A stretch of DNA of 64,000 nt from Pieris napi (lineage: Eukaryota; Arthropoda; Insecta; Lepidoptera; Pieridae): contig NC_062236.1 of the NCBI RefSeq assembly GCF_905475465.1, forward strand, positions 9,992,001 through 10,056,000, written 5' to 3'. The translations under genes and the position numbers were made by a program. Positions within the stretch are counted from its first letter, which is position 1, and every line of letters begins with the position of its first letter. Positions 12,306 to 25,019 of the stretch are shown here, piece after piece. The notes under the pieces are model-generated. The model was given only the letters and a program-made list of their open reading frames with translations. It did no database searches and was not told where the DNA came from.

Positions 12306-13427
12306 CTATAAAGGAAAATCAGAAATACAGAGTCTCAACCAATTTCTTCTTTGTTTTTAAAGAAAATATCTATATATAAGGGAAATATCTACTCATTGGA
12401 TATACTGTTAAAGGGCATATGCTTATATGGACACAACAACTAAGTAACCGCAAATATTTTATGTATATTTAAACAGCAAAAACAAACATGTTAGTCACCA
12501 AAGGATGTGTTTAGCTTTTAGCGAAATAAAGATATAATTTTTTGTTAAATAATACTTGAAAAAATACTCATTATAAACTTTTATGAAATCACTTTTTATT
12601 ATAAATTATTTGATGACAGACCACAGAAAATTATTGATTATAAAAGATTTTATAATTCCCAAGGCCTTTTATTTAGGCGGCCAACACACATGTAATAATT
12701 TGCATATTTATAATTTATATGTGAGACTAATAACATAATTGTAAATACTATTTAAGTGTTATTTAGTGTATCTATTTTTGTGTTTTAACCTATGTATTTT
12801 CTTAGCGCCATTAAAATTTTCCATTTTGTTCTTTGAAGCAATATACGTACATTAGCGCATCTCCATCTTCAAGGGACATACACTATTGTATTATATACTT
12901 TTATGGGAGCATGCCTTTGTCTCTGTGGGTTAAATGCTTTGTTTGTTTCTGAAGTAAAATGTGAACCTAATTATAGGCGAGTGTAACTAAGGCATAGTGT
13001 GAGATATGACTGACTCCGATACTGAATTCAGCGCAGCAGCTTAGATCATAAATTTAGCTAATCACTGAAGCGCAACATCAAAAGCTAGCGCCAGTACTCT
13101 GCACCTTCCAATAGCAAAAGCTATTGCGATCCTGACGCGAAATTGGTTTAAATAAAACTCTTTGTGTAAATGATCTCCTTGCTAATGGTTTAAAATATGA
13201 GCTTATAACTAACACATAATTAGGGGTAGAAGGGGTTGCGACGCTAACATAAACAAACTTGGCTTATCTAAGGGTTCATAAATCTAAATGACACTTATGT
13301 TATTAGACATTATCGGAAAGGGAATGTTAAAATACAATTTATAAGTGTGGTAAAACCTATAGGGCTCATATTGGCTTCAAGTGTGATGTTTGTTTACATT
13401 TTGTTTACGCTTCTAATTAGTAACTAA
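12306..13427. other. Non-coding stretch, no gene seen
   Basis: AT-rich DNA. No coding frame or recognised repeat family. Confidence 0.4.
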
Positions 13428-13450
13428 AATATATATATATATATATATAT
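13428..13450. repeat. (AT)n microsatellite
   Basis: About 11 uninterrupted AT units directly left of the insertion at 13482. Confidence 0.9.
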
Positions 13451-13481
13451 GTAATTGACGTTAGGTTACATAACTCGCGTT

Positions 13482-13881
13482 AGGCCCGTCAAATCCTCGC
13501 CACCTAAAGAGTGCCCAAGCGGGAAAGCAGGTCTCCATGCGTTCAAAAGGAGGGATGGTGATCCATCCCTGCAAGCACTGGACCCAATTTCCTCTATCTA
13601 TTCCTTAAAGCGAACGGCCCGATCTGAGAAGGATACTTGCTGTGTCAAGTATCTTCACAAATCAACAATGGGCGGGGAGAGGCGGACGCAACCGCGGCAT
13701 CGCATGTCGGGAAGCGGATAAGGCTCAGCTGTTACCGCATCCCGCCTAAGGCGATTGTTGGTGGCGCCTGGGGGTTTTAGTGGGTATGCACAATTGCGAG
13801 TTCCACATAATCCTCCCGCACTAAGCAGTCGCACCACGGTAGGGTAATGCGCAATGCATTTCCCCAAGTAGAAAAAAAAGA
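13482..13881 (+). mobile_element. Retroposed element with 12-bp target duplication and A-tail
   Basis: A 400-bp block much richer in GC than its flanks ends in 'agaaaaaaaaga' and is bounded by the exact 12-bp direct repeat ataactcgcgtt (13470-13481 and 13882-13893). A-tail plus target duplication is the signature of LINE-driven insertion in + orientation. Content ('gcccaagcgggaaag', 'ggtggcgcctgggggtttt') looks like LINE 5' or 3' UTR; no RT frame is visible, so the family is unknown. Confidence 0.8.
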
Positions 13882-14304
13882 ATAACTCGCGTTTCTATGC
13901 AATTTCAATATCGTTTTCTCAATATCTGTAACTCAACATTGAAGTTAGAATCTTTTGGAACTTAGTACACAATGTAGATGGACTTAACTGTCCTTTAGAA
14001 ATGATATTGTTACAGTCCTTTGCTTCAAAATTACCGAATTAAGTGCGGTCTGGAGAGCAATTTGTAAATACATCTTACGAAGTATTCATTCATTCATTAA
14101 TATTTGCTTTTACACTACACTAACCTGTATGGAGTACCATAAAACCCCAATTAGGCTGATTTCTGAACAGGTACTTCGTCTCCTAATGAGATGTATTGTT
14201 ATGAGAATGTGTTATTAAATTTAAACATATATTTATATATATTAAATTACCTAATAATTATTAAAAAATCAGAAAACTATATTTTTCAATATCTTAATTA
14301 TTAT

Positions 14305-14425
14305 TTTTTCATAGAACAGGGGGCAAACGGGCAGGAGGTTCTGATGTTAAGTGATAACATCAGATGTCAGACACCAATAGACTCTCGAGAATGCGTTGCC
14401 GGCCTTTTAAGAATTGATACGCTCT
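14305..14425 (-). mobile_element. LINE 3'-end fragment, minus orientation
   Basis: Reverse of the tail seen at 27240 and 28970: 'gaacagggggcaaacgggca', 'gatgttaagtgat', 'gcgttgccggccttttaaga'. The DNA just right of it (14500-14640) may be another decayed LINE piece. Confidence 0.65.
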
Positions 14426-14639
14426 TTCTTCGGAAATACTTCAGCGGTTGGTTGGTTGGTAATGTTGCTCTGTTGTAACATATCATTGATATGTAGAAGA
14501 AACAGGGTCGGGGATAGGACACAGCCTTTTGGGACACCAGCGTTCTCGGGTTTAAGATCGGAACATGCTCCGTCGATGACGACTTTGACCTTCGACAGCG
14601 AGAAAGCTCCAATCGCATAATTTCACAGGGACCCCCAAT

Positions 14640-17589
14640 TAATTAAAACTTCACTTCAAGAACACGTTTATTGCAATTAAAAGTAAAAAAAACATATGTT
14701 TATTCATTTTAAGTACATATGCATTACAATGGGTAAGATTTGGGAACCCTTTTAAGTAAGAAATACCTGTGTTCCCAGCTCTTCCATAACAAACATAATT
14801 ATAAATTCCTCAAAATATATTTATATATAATTTAATTATATCTTTTATTTTATTTTATTTACTTTTGTTTTTGATTTTTCAACTATTATCAACACGCCTG
14901 AGTGCATGTATCAGTGTGTGGGTGAAAATGTGTAAGTGTGTGAGTGAGGCAAGCTGAACTCTACTAAAAGTGTTTTTTTTATTTTAAGAATTCAGAACCA
15001 TATTCGGTACAAGAAAAACACGAAGGCAGTTGCAGTTTGAATATAAAATTACATAATATTTATACTAAGCCTTGGTTTAAAAACTATTCGTTTTAAGTGT
15101 AAAACCCAAGTTTTTAATTTTCACCTTGAAAGGCATTTTAAAACTTACGTCTTAAGGTGTAATTTGTTACAACAGAAAATGCTTCATAAAAATATTTCTT
15201 CATATCATGAAGGCTACTGAGCGGTTTTTACATCCTATTATATGTAATAGCTCTATTGAAATACTTATTTGTAACATACTATATGCCAAATTACTCCCAA
15301 ATGGTAGGGTATTTATGCAATATATTTAAAAAATAAATAAATATAATATTACTTCATTCTTCGGGACCAGGATACCATCTAATTGGCTACGAAAAGTTAT
15401 AAAACATGCGCATTAATCTGTGGATAATAAATAACCAGAGGGGGCGCACTCTGAGATGACCATATGCTATGAGTACGAGATTTCAAAATAATAGTCCTTA
15501 CCTTAGATAAACCTTCTTTACCTTAGGGCATTCTTATTTCTTTTTCAAACATTCCAATCGTAGCTCGGGATAACATTTCATCAGCGATCTACCATAACTA
15601 CCCTTGGTAAAGAGTTAACTTTTCGTAACGGCCACAATAAATAGATACACAAGTGGCCTTGTTAAATCAACTTTCGTTCAAGATCTTCAAGGAGCCTCGT
15701 GGGTAAATTACGTGCAATTATTTCCCTGTCTTTGTTACAATTAAACGATACAACAACGCAAATCCTAACATTGTTGTCACGAACCAATTAAAAACTTTGA
15801 TCCAAGAAAAACAATCAAGTCAAAGAATGTTTTAGATACTTGGTTTGACAGCGCTGTTGCGCAGCATTTTAATGAAATTATTCTATACTCAACCTTGTTT
15901 TTTACAGTACCTGTTACTGTAGAAAACAAGGCCTAGAAGCCGCGAGGAGAAACTGGTTACAGATGTATAGAAAAAATATTAATTTTCAAGGTGATAAAAT
16001 GTATGTAAAAGATGTAAAGTAACTATTGTATTAGTGATGAGTTCAATGCAAAAGTTCATGCGTCATGTCTTAACTAATTATGACCTTGTATGGATATAAG
16101 ATAAAAGCTTGAAGTAAAAAATAGTAAGCTAGAGTCGTTTCTCAACGTTGTAAAAACAATTATTAATAAATAAAATTTAATTTCTGACATCACAGGGGAC
16201 TTAATGATTTTAAAATAGGTCTAGAACTACTTTTTAATCTGACGAACAATTAGTGTGATCAATAATTTACTTCCAATTTCGGTATATTAATAATTTTTAA
16301 CATATAATACATCTGTGTATCTTTATCAAAGACTATTATATATTATATTAACTATCTTTCACATTATTTAATCACAATTTTGATTCACCTGCCATCTATT
16401 GGTTATAGTTTAAACTATAAAAAGTTTAACGTGCGAGTTCTGTTAACAAGCAGAAAACAGTACTAAACTACTTTAACAGTAGTATCACATATCGGCAACA
16501 GATGGCAGTTTAACAGAAATATAAAATAACGTAAATATATTATTATGTGTTATGAATTCATCAAAGAAATTAAGACAATCAAATTGTCGTGGAAGTTATA
16601 TTAGGCATTTTAAACAAATATTTTACTGATAAATTTGCACTCTGCAAACGTAAAATAAAAATATATTTATTAAGTGTAGGTATATTACTCCTACATGGTT
16701 TTTGTTTATTCCTCATGATTTACTAAGAATTATCGAGTACATTAAGCGATGGGGAATACAACCTCCTAATTTAAAAGGAAGGGAAGTGTACTAACAATTC
16801 TCATGTAGAAAGGTACCAGAATACATCTACAAAAAATGTTTTTTCATAAAATCAATTAAAAATGTATGATAAAGCGAAACTCCGTCAATTGAGTATATAC
16901 GTACATATACTTTGTTATAAAAACATTATGTTGCCCCAAGATATTTTTATTTAGATATTTTAAAAATAATCTAGCAACAATATGATAGCCTAGATTAATG
17001 TAGTGTGCAATATATGACTTTAATTCGTTTAAATTCCCTTAAAAGGATTATTTCACCCAAATTATAAAGTACATATGTACGGAAGTGGCACGGACCTACT
17101 TATTAATGTCAAGTACCTTGCACGGCGGCTCGCATCTTGCGAAAAATTATTATATAATTCTTACAGAAACACTCTATTCCGGTTTTGATAGCTTCGATGT
17201 TTTTATCTCGTTCTGTTATACTTTAATCATGTATGTACACAATTTACAGAAATAGCGAATGACTATTATTATTTATTGCCGGTGTAGATTTTTTGAACCA
17301 TGGGTGTTAATTAATAGTAACAATACTTAAATATTTTCAATTTTAAATACAAAAAATTAAAATATAATTAAATAATTTGTTAAATCTATTCAGACTCAAA
17401 GTTCGAGTTAACCGTGAAATTTACACCTAAAGATAGACTTAAAATGTTTAGACAGTCCGAATAAACTATACATTAATACTAAATCTATAAATTACTCATT
17501 TGGGTAAATAAAAGAACATATCTTTAGCATTTATCTAAATAGTTTATAAATCAGATCGGGAGTGATTTACATACCATATATAAAAAATA
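14640..17589. other. Long non-coding stretch, little structure
   Basis: AT-rich, no coding frames. A short hairpin is present at 15893-15932 (ccttgttttttacagta .. tactgtagaaaacaagg). An inverted pair 'ctgccatctattgg' / 'caacagatggcag' at 16390-16510 may be a small decayed MITE. Nothing else is recognised. Confidence 0.4.
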
Positions 17590-17760
17590 AATCAGTCACG
17601 CTACAACCTTTTTAGGTCTGGGCCTCAGATTTCTGTGTCTGTTTCATGATCATTTGTTAATCAAATAGGCAAGTAGGTGATCAGCCTCCTGTGCCTGACG
17701 CACGCCGTCGACTTTTTGGGTCTAAGGTAAGCCGGTTTCCTCACGATGTGTGTGATGAAA
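17590..17760 (-). mobile_element. Truncated tRNA-derived SINE, minus orientation
   Basis: Carries the SINE tail and middle ('cgctacaacctttttaggtc', 'gcaagtaggtgatcagcc', 'gcacgccgtcgactttttgg', 'ggtttcctcacgatgtg') but lacks the tRNA-like head. Confidence 0.8.
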
Positions 17761-18084
17761 AACAAAACGTTTTAAAATATTAAGTACACGTGTCAAACTA
17801 AAAGCTTACAATATAAATATTAAAATCAGGTTTTTTATAGGAAAAAATATACAATAAGTACCCAACATATGTACGTTATGTGACAGCTTCATATAAACTA
17901 TAGTCATGACATTATCATATCTATTCGGTTTAATTATTTTTAATGTTTTAAAATAGTAAGGATTGTTATATTCGTAAATCGCAATAAACACTTGCCTTGC
18001 CAATAAAGACTGTGAGGAAACCAGATGTAAAACTCAACATAAAAAGCTAATCACCTACTGACCTATACAGGAAAATTATTCTAA

Positions 18085-18238
18085 ATTCAAAACTCATTTA
18101 TTCATATAGGTAACACAATGTACACTTATTAACTGCAACAAAGAAATATATATTAAATGCTTCTCACTTTACATTTACTGCCAGTTCCCAAATCAAGGGC
18201 GTAGACTGGCAATAAACACTCCACCACACAAAAAAAAT
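18085..18238 (-). mobile_element. LINE 3'-end fragment, minus orientation
   Basis: Reverse-complement relative of the 1462/2250/46465/55395 tails: 'aaactcatttattcatatag', 'gtacacttatt', 'tttactgccagttc', 'caagggcgtagac'. Confidence 0.6.
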
Positions 18239-18539
18239 GAAAAACAAAGATTTGTCCTCTATCAGCATGGTTAAATAGGAGCAGGCACTTCATACTCGTG
18301 GGAACAACACGCAATTGATGTATTGATGGGTTTCATCAAATATATTTAATTGCAGAATTCCTATTGAGCTATGGCTATGATAATAATTTAGGTTTTTTTT
18401 ACAATAATTTTAGAAATATGAAGAAAATAAATATTAATATTCTTAAATAACAATTATGTTTATCTTAAGTAATTATTATAATGTTTTTTTTACGAATGGT
18501 ATCTCTCAAGGTTGTTAGGTCTGCTTATGAGAGAGAGCC

Positions 18540-18721
18540 TGCGTTTGACCGCAAGCGGCAGTTTCAAATCAGATATCGTGTTGTCGTGTCGTGTTCCGAA
18601 TTAAAATCTGACGCACGCATTTCATTGTTACCGTTGATATTGAAATTCTTATAAAAAGTGTAATTAGTGATTTAATTTTTATTTTAGTGTTGTTCCCAAA
18701 GAAGTGATTTTTTTATTGTCT
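18540..18721 (+). promoter_or_regulatory. Putative 5'UTR exon and promoter (candidate first exon of ABCH gene)
   Basis: A locally GC-richer block (gcgtttgaccgcaagcgg) is followed by TCAGAT and CGTG-rich sequence and ends at a strong donor, TGTCTG|GTAAGTTATT (GT at 18722). Some insect first exons look like this. The next + strand exon I can support begins at 37027, so it would be joined by an 18.3-kb intron. The link to the ABCH gene is inference; other + strand donors could serve. Confidence 0.35.
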
Positions 18722-19213
18722 GGTAAGTTATTGTGGTTTTATTTAGATTGTTTTTCTTTATATAAATGAATATGTAAATGTGAAAGTATTTGAACTATTT
18801 CACATTTCAAAAGATCGATATTTGGAATAAAATTCCTTCATTAGTACCTAATCTATTGAAAAAAAATCCGTTTACACATTGAATTATACTGACAAACGAA
18901 CCGTCTATATTAAAATTATGTTGATGAAATGTATAATAATATTTAGATGTTACAAAAAAGAGAGGCTAACTTTCATAATTATTGCAAGTTTCACTAAAAC
19001 ACGGGTACGTATGAATCACGAATTCAGAAAGTAGAACCAAAATGAGAAAATCATTGTTCGTTACACTCTTTTAAACTCTTGACTGTTTATTTCTAGGTCT
19101 GTTATCTTTGATTTTCACCTCAGATATTAAAAAGGTCTGTTAACATTAACAGTCGATCTCTGCAATTCAAATTATTAGCACAAACTAAACTTTCAGTTTG
19201 TCTGACATAGTTA

Positions 19214-19680
19214 TTGGTCCACTATGTTTTACAAAGTTTAAGCTTGTCGTACAACAGTATGAAATATCGATTATTTACTCCTGAGAAACCGAGAAAGAAG
19301 ATGGTTTATAAAAATATTATTCAAAGTCTTCCACAGTTTATTATGATACATACCTTACCATTATTATTCATGTCATATGCCGTTCAAAACTATAAGCTTG
19401 CTAATAGATATTCTATAATGAAATGTAGCGATCTATTTCGGTATCGCAGGGCCAAATATCCCAGAGGTCTTTTTTATCTCTGCCTTTTAATAAATTTAAG
19501 AAATGTATTAAAGAAAAGCTGTGTAAAAAGGCTTACTATAAAGTTAACGATTAATGCTAGACAGGCTACTTCTAATTTATTTGCGATATTTTCTCTCGAC
19601 CTACACCCTCTGTCTTCTTTGCCGATGAGTAGGGAAGTCTACCAATTTAAATTCAATGACGTGGAATAAGTGATACCTGT
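19214..19680 (+). pseudogene. Probable LINE remnant around a 151-codon ORF
   Basis: The longest ORF of the left half (19214-19669) has no domain I recognise. A shifted frame at 19487-19550 reads 'NKFKKCIKEKLCKKAYYKVN' then D, which resembles the C-terminal tail of the LINE ORF at 1930-2190 ('NKFKNLVKCKLIYKSFYKSD'). I therefore read the region as a frameshifted LINE tail and not as a host gene. Moderate to low certainty. Confidence 0.45.
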
Positions 19681-20464
19681 ATCTTATATTCCATAATAAA
19701 CATATTTTATTTAATAGCCTATATTAATAATTTCTTTCCAGTTTTGAGTTTATTCATTAGGTACAAACATACAAGAATACAATTTTATCTCAATTACAAT
19801 CACTGTTGATACGTATATTTCATATTAAATATAAACAAAATAATTGTATATGTACATAATTATAAAAGTCGCAAATAAATTAGCTTTAATATTTATTTAT
19901 TTATTTTTACGTATATATCTTCCTGTTATATTTAATTATCCAGCGAATTATCTCGACGCTACAAAAAATTCATTTGGCGTATATGTGAAACATTTAAATG
20001 TTTTTAAACATATTGCAGAACATCATAAAATAATATTTTTTGTTGAAATTGTACGACAATTTTGCCCTTATTAGCGTTTATTAGAATCGGTACATCGCAA
20101 ACACTTTAATCTTCCTGTGCTCCTAACCTCTGCGGTGTCCATTTTCACAAAGTTAAAGATTACATATTAGTTTAACTAACTAAGCTCAGATAGCAATCCT
20201 CTATAAGTTTAAGTGTTATTGCATTATCAATGAGAATAAACCAAGGATCCTTTCGACACCTTTGCAAGACTCAATGATAATCGACTACTCGTTTTGAATA
20301 TATATCAGCGTGTTAAGGCCCGAATAGGAGACAAGGTCAATTTCTTTACATGTTGGTTTATTGACCTAGGTATGAGACGTTGATAGAATTTAATTGATAG
20401 AAATAATTAATCTAAAATTACATACAAGCAAGAAAATATATAAATACAGTCGAGTTTGATATAT

Positions 20465-20688
20465 ATTTTTCATGATCATTTGTTAATCTAATAGGCTAGT
20501 AGGTGATTGTGCCTGACACACGCCGTCGACTTTTTGGGTTTAAGACATGCATGTTTCCTCACGATGTTTTTCTTCACCGTTCGAGGGAATGGTAAATGTG
20601 CACAAAGAATGAAAGTCCCTTGGTACACATCCGGGATGAGGGATGAGAGTCGCACGTTGAAGCCACTAGGCGAACTGCTCAATTTTAT
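20465..20688 (-). mobile_element. tRNA-derived SINE, minus orientation
   Basis: Follows the SINE layout ('catgatcatttgttaatc', 'aggctagtaggtgat', 'gtgcctgacacacgccgtcg', 'tttcctcacgatg', 'gatgagagtcgcacgttgaa'). The tRNA head is damaged (part of the B-box region is lost). Confidence 0.85.
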
Positions 20689-20689
20689 T

Positions 20690-23155
20690 TTTAACTACTT
20701 TAATCTGAATGGATTTTAATAAAAATTCGCGTAAACCAAAGACAATGGCACAAACACAGTAGCAATTAATTTCTAGGTTACAACAATTATTTGCGCGGAC
20801 TTAGTATTACAAAGCGTGGAGTTTGCGCTGTTTTAAAGATTAGAAAATGTCTAAAACCTGACCAAGTTATGAATGAAGTGTAGAGACTTCAAAAATAAAA
20901 TGTTTATAAGTCGTCAAATTGTAATATTCCAGTGGTTTAGGCATTAAGCTGCACGCATTTATATCTCCACATTAAACCGATCACGTCAGTACTAAATACA
21001 CAGTGAGTGAAAGAAAAAAATAGAACACAAGAACAGAGTGTCTTCCCTTTAATAGAGACTGTAAGTAGTGTTATTGGAAACTTTCTTATGTAAAAATCCT
21101 TATTAGTAAATTAGGTTAAACTTAAATTACTTATTAGTATTAAGTTAGGCTAGATTGTAATGTTCCATGATGTCTTAGTAAAGACACATGTATATAAAAA
21201 AAACCGTTGGGCACTAAAGCACAGGACAGAGTCAAGACTTTCCGCTAAGCTAAGACGCCATGTTTCGACACTACCGCTCTAATCTTACCTGTAATTCCCC
21301 AACTCATACAGTGTCCTGTGATCCCATATACTCGCTTTTAGATAAGACATACAATTATTAATGATACAATCTTGTTAACGGTTATAATCGAATGACTTTC
21401 CGTCATGATCTTTGTGTTTTAAGAAGAAAGTTTGTCACATATTTTTTTTAAATGTTCTGTATTGGAGGCAGAAGTCTAGTCAAGTGACTTTGTGTATTTA
21501 TATAGCCTAGAAAGTATTTTTATTCAGACCTGGTATATAAAAAAAGAATGATATTAACAAGGAAATAAAGATATAATTGCACAAAAAGCATTATAATAAG
21601 GTTTATTCTATAATTATGTTATCAGTTTCTTAATTTTCCTTCATTAAAATTTATCACAAAAAAAAGTAAGTTTATTAAACTGCGATTGACGTCATCATTT
21701 TATATATACGAATATCAAAAATTCACATTTCATGCGGTTCTTAGTTTTAACTGCTGAAAGAATGACTGAATTGTATCTGTGTGCCAAAAAAACTTTAATA
21801 AATTTAACGTCGCTCAAGATTCCTATCGCATTTAGAAACCTGACTGAAAGCATAAATTAGTCTTTGGAGCTGTCAAAACTCCTTGGATTTTATTCTATAT
21901 TATTTTTATTTTTTAGCATTCTGTTAAACAAGCTAGGTCTGGATATCTATAGTTGCTGACCTCACTCTTTGAAATCAATTTTCCTTAAATTTTATAATTA
22001 AATTTTGTTTATCTCTTTCTTATTTTCTTGTACCAATGTATCAGTGTGCCGAGCGTTGGCAAGCATTTGTATAATTAAATAAGTATATCAAAGACAAGAG
22101 ACACTTCCATCAGCTATCAAAGGATTTAATTATCTATAGTACCTAGCTATAATTTTATGTAAATAGCATTCCTCTCAAGTTTGTTTTAATTATTTTAACA
22201 TTGACATATTTAACACACAAGTTGAAAGTTAAATAAACATGTTTACGACATAAGACCTCGGATGCAAATAATTAAAAATTTGAAGCTTTTCGTAAGCTTA
22301 TAAGCTCCTATATATATTATATATATATAACATTACAGTCTCGTTACAATATCTTTTTTTGTATTTTTTATGAAAAACCAATAAAAATAAAATTGTTATG
22401 TCGCAATAAATTTTGTATTAGTACAAAATTTATTCGATATTCGAAGAAATATCAACTGATTTCAATATTTTAAAAATATATATTTATAGTGCTTATCGAA
22501 ACCGGCAATAAAAATTTTGAACACTTAAATTACTAATATTAAGCTACACACATAATATGTTATATTATATAAGTATGAGATACAAAATAAGAAAAAGCAT
22601 TTTGTACATTGCATTTGTGATTTGCATAGTGATTTTTTTTTATAATTAGTGCACCAGCTTAAATAAAATTTCATGAATAAATTATCTTTTTATTAATATG
22701 AAGCAGCATTTCTTATCATGAGATCTACAATAATATTGAGGGCACGAAAATGACGTAATTATAACAATATGGAAAACAATGTCGGAGCCTCGTGAAGTGA
22801 TTGTATTATTAATATGTATTTTGTTCAAGGAGGAATACATTGTTTAATTAATGCAACGCGTCAAATCGAGAAATCCCTTCCCAATTATTGTTTTAGTAAA
22901 CTACATGATTTTACGAGTCTTCAAAGAAGAAATATCTCTCTCGAATCTGATGAAGTTCATTGACATCTCTTGAAACTGGATGTTTGATATACAATCCTAA
23001 GACTATTAAGTATTTACGATGCCGCTTCAAAGAAGAACAAAGAAGAAAGAACTGTAAAACCTCCATAAGACACCAATCGTCAAAAGCTTTATTGATTATT
23101 TGTACTGGTAAATGCTTCTAAATAGATATTTAAATAGATCCAATAAAGAATTTTA
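20690..23155. other. Non-coding stretch, no gene seen
   Basis: AT-rich; contains (TA)n near 22308-22330. No coding frame with protein-like composition. Confidence 0.4.
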
Positions 23156-23159
23156 TATG

Positions 23160-23525
23160 TAACTAGCTGACCCGGCAAACGCTGTTTTGCCAAGTATATT
23201 ATTTCCAGGAAACATTTTTTTAGTTCAATAAAAATAACTATCACTTAATATAAAAAATAGGAGTTGATCGTAGAGGGTTGAAAATTAGGGGTTGTATGTA
23301 TTTTTGTATGCTGTATCTTAAAAAAATTAAAAACAAAAAAAAAATTCTAAAAAATATTTTTTTTTTTTTGGGTCGGCCACCCCTTCTTATTTAGGGGTTT
23401 GATAGATAGTAGCCAATGCTCAGACTTACTGAATATGCATAAAAAATTTCATACAAATCGGTCGAGCCGTTTCGGAGGAGTATGGGAACGAACATTGTGA
23501 TACGAGAATTTCATATAGAGATTGT
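23160..23525 (+). repeat. Dispersed repeat ('ctagctgacccggcaaacg' family)
   Basis: Begins 'ctagctgacccggcaaacg' and ends 'tttcggaggagtatgggaac' then 'gaacattgtgatacgagaa'. Parts recur reversed at 50125-50190 (start) and 52790-52905 (end), and a relative lies at 29445. This type is frequent in Lepidoptera; I cannot assign its class from sequence alone. Confidence 0.65.
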
Positions 23526-24422
23526 GATTGGCATAGGTCATGGCCGGCTTTCCGAAGGCCGTTTGTTTTATTTTCCTTGATCTGTATTAATATTTTTCGT
23601 GATCGCGACTCCGCATACGTGGCAATGTTTACATTTAATACCCAGAGGAATTAAAGGAATTGCTGTCTTGCTTTACCTGTTTAATTAATTAATTGCCTCA
23701 CAATTTTTCCTGTTTTCCTGTATGAGACACAATCACAATTTGTCCTGTATGAGACTTTTTTATACTAAAGTTTTTATTTTTATCAGTGACATGAGAGGAG
23801 GAAAACGCATGTAAATTTGTAGAGTTTTGGAGTAGGTTATATTTTTGTATTGTAAAAATAGTAATAATTCAATGGACTTTCAAAAACTTAATATTTTATT
23901 AATATATTTTATTTAATCAAAGTTATCGAAAACAATTCTATAAACAAGTTTTCGAGACAGATATTTAAATGTCAAGTCTTGCAGCTGGGTTGCATATTCA
24001 AGTTATTCATTATTCAATTAGAAGAGTTGGTTAATTTTTAATAATATATAAATTATATATATAATTTTACGATAAAATTAAAGTTCTTTTTTATACCAGA
24101 ATTTGCAGGGTCTTATATCACCCTTGATGTTAACTGGCATAATCTTCAATTCGCAGTAGGAAATTATATGAGATTACAAAAAGTTGCATTAGGAGTTACA
24201 TTATAATATAACATTAATTCTAGAAAATGGCTTTTCCGCGTACAGACATCCTTCCGCTTGGGTAACAATGTTATTAATGACATACGATAAAGGGGTGAAA
24301 ATATTTATATAAATATTATGGATACTCACCTCTCTGAAGATATTACCTGTTTTTTATTTTGAAATCCGAGGTGGAAAAGATACTTGGTGAGCAATACCCA
24401 CTGAAGCCACCTGGAGTAGTTC

Positions 24423-24537
24423 ATGCCGCGTTACAGAGCCTCCGGGGTCGCTCTCGTATTCCACCGGGACCTTAACGGCATGTTACACTCAAACCCTCTG
24501 GTGCAGTATACACTACATAGGAGATGGGAGATGGGTA
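24423..24537. other. Short GC-richer block of unknown nature
   Basis: An open frame of 60 codons spans this block and the tandem repeat to its right. Composition differs from the flanks, but no domain is recognisable; probably part of a mobile element. Confidence 0.3.
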
Positions 24538-24710
24538 TATCTTCTCCTATTAACTCCGCGTCTTCTAACCCTAGTATTCATCCTAGAGCGCTCCTTCTCT
24601 TATGAGAGTTTACCTTATCTTCTCCTATTATCTCCGCATCTTCTTACCCTAGTATTCATCCTAGAGCGCTTCTTCTCTTATGAGAGTTTACCTTATCTTC
24701 TCCTATTTTA
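24538..24710. repeat. 78-bp tandem repeat, two copies plus start of a third
   Basis: Unit starts 'tatcttctcctatta' at 24538, 24616 and 24694, exactly 78 bp apart. The first two copies differ at only a handful of positions, so the duplication is fairly recent. Confidence 0.9.
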
Positions 24711-24824
24711 TTTTACCTACCCAGTTGAGTTTACCTACCCAGCTCTGTAAGCGACGTTTTGGTTTAATCTAAACATATACCTAATATTTCATCCACAGAT
24801 TAATGTCCTAAATTAAAAATAATT

Positions 24825-25015
24825 AAATCGCGCTACAACCTTCTGTGGGCTGTGTTTACTTCCGTATGTTTCATTGGACATTTATTTATAGCAAAGTGGG
24901 TGATCAGCTTTCTGTGCTAACACATAGTCGTATTAAATACGCCGGTTTCGTCACAATGTGTCTTTACTGTATGAGCAAGTGTTGAGCGAATATAAAACAC
25001 AGGTCCTCAGAGTTG
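24825..25015 (-). mobile_element. Strongly diverged SINE, minus orientation
   Basis: Keeps 'cgctacaaccttctgtgggc', 'gtgggtgatcagc' and 'ccggtttcgtcacaatgtg' in SINE order, but most other positions have drifted. An old insertion. Confidence 0.55.
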
Positions 25016-25019
25016 AAAA

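Noticed and set aside
15893..15932. microRNA hairpin
   Set aside because: Stem of only about 17 bp with a tiny loop, too short for a pre-miRNA; probably a chance palindrome.
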